Shown here: in pieces, positions 22,187-22,933 of the stretch
Layout of the letters: every line of letters starts with the position of its first letter
How positions within the stretch are numbered: position 1 is the first letter of the stretch
Source: a virus
Reading direction: 5' to 3' (one strand)
Length of the DNA: 22,933 bases
IMG/VR virus record: IMGVR_UViG_3300030329_001682
Location: 1 to 22,933 of that record
Translations under genes and position numbers: made by a program
The notes under the pieces: model-generated
The model's input: the letters and a program-made list of their open reading frames with translations, nothing else
What the model was told of the DNA's origin: nothing
Database searches by the model: none

Positions 22187-22613
22187 GATTTTTGATAGTT
22201 TAAAAATGGAGGAGGGCTTTCGCGCTAATCCATACAAATGCACGGCCAATCGCCTCACTATCGGCTACGGGAGAAATCTCGATGACATGGGCCTCAGTGA
22301 ACCGGAGGCCACATACCTGCTCGTCAACGACGTAAACCGTTGCGTGCTGGAATTAAAAAAAGCCTTCGATTGGTACGCCGATTTGAACCCAGAATTGCAG
22401 GCCGTGCTTGTCGAATTGAACTTCTGGCTGGGCCTTACAAGATTGAGGGGATTCAAAAAATGTCTGGCCGCAATGAAAGCCGGCAATAGGCCGGAGGCGG
22501 CAGCAGAGTTGCTTAGCTCGCGGCTGTACCGCCAAGTGCCAGGTCGATGCCAGCGTTATGCAGACCGTATCAAGGGAGATGATCAAAATGGCAGCAAAAC
22601 CGCTCGACGATGA
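22170..22613 (+). CDS. Endolysin, T4-type lysozyme (GH24)
   Basis: 147 residues, close to T4 lysozyme (164). The enzyme cleaves the glycan strands of peptidoglycan. The catalytic motif E-G-F-R-A-N-P-Y-K-C-T-A-N-R-L-T-I-G-Y-G gives Glu15, Cys24 and Thr30, with the same spacing as Glu11, Asp20 and Thr26 of T4. The Asp is replaced by Cys, a variant found in other GH24 phage lysozymes. LNFWLGLTRLRGFKKCLAAMKAG and YRQVPGRCQRYADRI fit the C-terminal lobe. There is no signal peptide, so release depends on a holin. The start lies within the o-spanin gene. The end overlaps the next gene by about 26 bases. Confidence 0.92.
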   Translation: MLPLTKIFDSLKMEEGFRANPYKCTANRLTIGYGRNLDDMGLSEPEATYLLVNDVNRCVLELKKAFDWYADLNPELQAVLVELNFWLGLTRLRGFKKCLAAMKAGNRPEAAAELLSSRLYRQVPGRCQRYADRIKGDDQNGSKTARR

Positions 22614-22933
22614 GGTGCTACTGGCGACGCTCGCCGCTTTAGAGAAGCACGGCACCATTGCTGCGAGCTCACGCGCAATGGGTATCCCACGATCTACATT
22701 CGAGCATCGTATTCGGTTGGCTCAAGAAAGAGAACTGGAAAACCAGACCAACGACGAGCCTATTCTGCCGACCTTCCCCCCCTCAGACCTTCCCACCGAA
22801 CAGCTAATTCAAAGCCTTTCCGCTCGTTTTGAAAAGCGGATTGAGCACCAAAACGCCAAGCGCTATTTCGATATCGTTCTCCCAGACGACCGTCCACGGC
22901 TTTTGGCTACAGTCGGTGATCCACATCTAGGCG
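22588..22933 (+). CDS. HTH protein with probable metallophosphoesterase domain (5' part only, runs off the window)
   Basis: The frame is open from ATG 22588 to the last base (115 codons). GGGAG at 22574-22578 is well spaced for this start; ATG 22579 is in the same frame but too close to it. Residues about 8-45 (LLATLAALEKHGTIAASSRAMGIPRSTFEHRIRLAQ) form a clear helix-turn-helix. A charged linker follows, then RPRLLATVGDPHLG at the window edge. The GDPHLG string resembles the first metal-binding motif (D-x-H) of calcineurin-like phosphoesterases. I recall phage proteins that fuse such an HTH to a phosphoesterase. The second half is outside the window, so the enzyme call is tentative. Confidence 0.65.
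   Translation, partial: MAAKPLDDEVLLATLAALEKHGTIAASSRAMGIPRSTFEHRIRLAQERELENQTNDEPILPTFPPSDLPTEQLIQSLSARFEKRIEHQNAKRYFDIVLPDDRPRLLATVGDPHLG

Noticed and set aside
1-22933. Prophage signs, tRNAs, CRISPR arrays or insertion sequences
   Set aside because: No integrase, repressor, transposase, cloverleaf, regularly spaced repeat array or terminal inverted repeats were found on reading both strands.

Overview
The window is part of the genome of a tailed, podovirus-like bacteriophage. Every convincing gene lies on the + strand and the genes are tightly packed, with many stop/start overlaps of the ATGA, TGATG, TAATG or TAGTG kind. The host is most likely Gram-negative, because the lysis region encodes a nested inner/outer spanin pair (the outer one a lipoprotein) and a GH24 lysozyme. 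No integrase, repressor, tRNA or CRISPR array was seen, so lysogeny is not supported within these bases. Both ends of the window cut through genes.

Packaging and head region (1-8927): the 3' part of the large terminase; a Gly/Pro-rich small protein; a 58-residue ORF; two adjacent proteins that share an N-terminal module but carry different C-terminal parts, the second being a diphtheria-toxin-like ADP-ribosyltransferase fold; a P22-like portal; a small helical protein; the scaffold; and the major capsid protein. The capsid gene is split by a 264-nt ORF-less group I intron (7957-8220). Its splice sites can be placed to the base: P1 and P10 pairings are visible and joining restores the capsid frame. 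A strong hairpin terminator follows the capsid gene.

Accessory insert and connector/tail region (8982-20781): a three-helix, holin-like membrane protein and two DUF2589-type proteins sit unexpectedly between capsid and connector genes. Then come a conserved small phage protein, the SU10/P22 gp4-like adaptor, small beta-rich structural proteins, a repeat protein with a Trp-containing decapeptide array, a nozzle/hub-like protein, three large probable internal-virion (ejection) proteins, a Gly-rich protein, a tail fibre, a tail-fibre-assembly-like protein and a small conserved protein.

Lysis region and beyond (20787-22933): a secreted small protein, a run of small membrane proteins (holin and accessory candidates), i-spanin with nested o-spanin, the endolysin, and the start of a gene with a helix-turn-helix followed by what looks like a metallophosphoesterase motif.

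The most notable items are the capsid-gene intron, the paired modular proteins including the ADP-ribosyltransferase, a recurring GLLG-type short motif near the termini of otherwise unrelated proteins, and the DUF2589/membrane-protein insert. All function names come from reading motifs and remembered family resemblance; no database search was possible.
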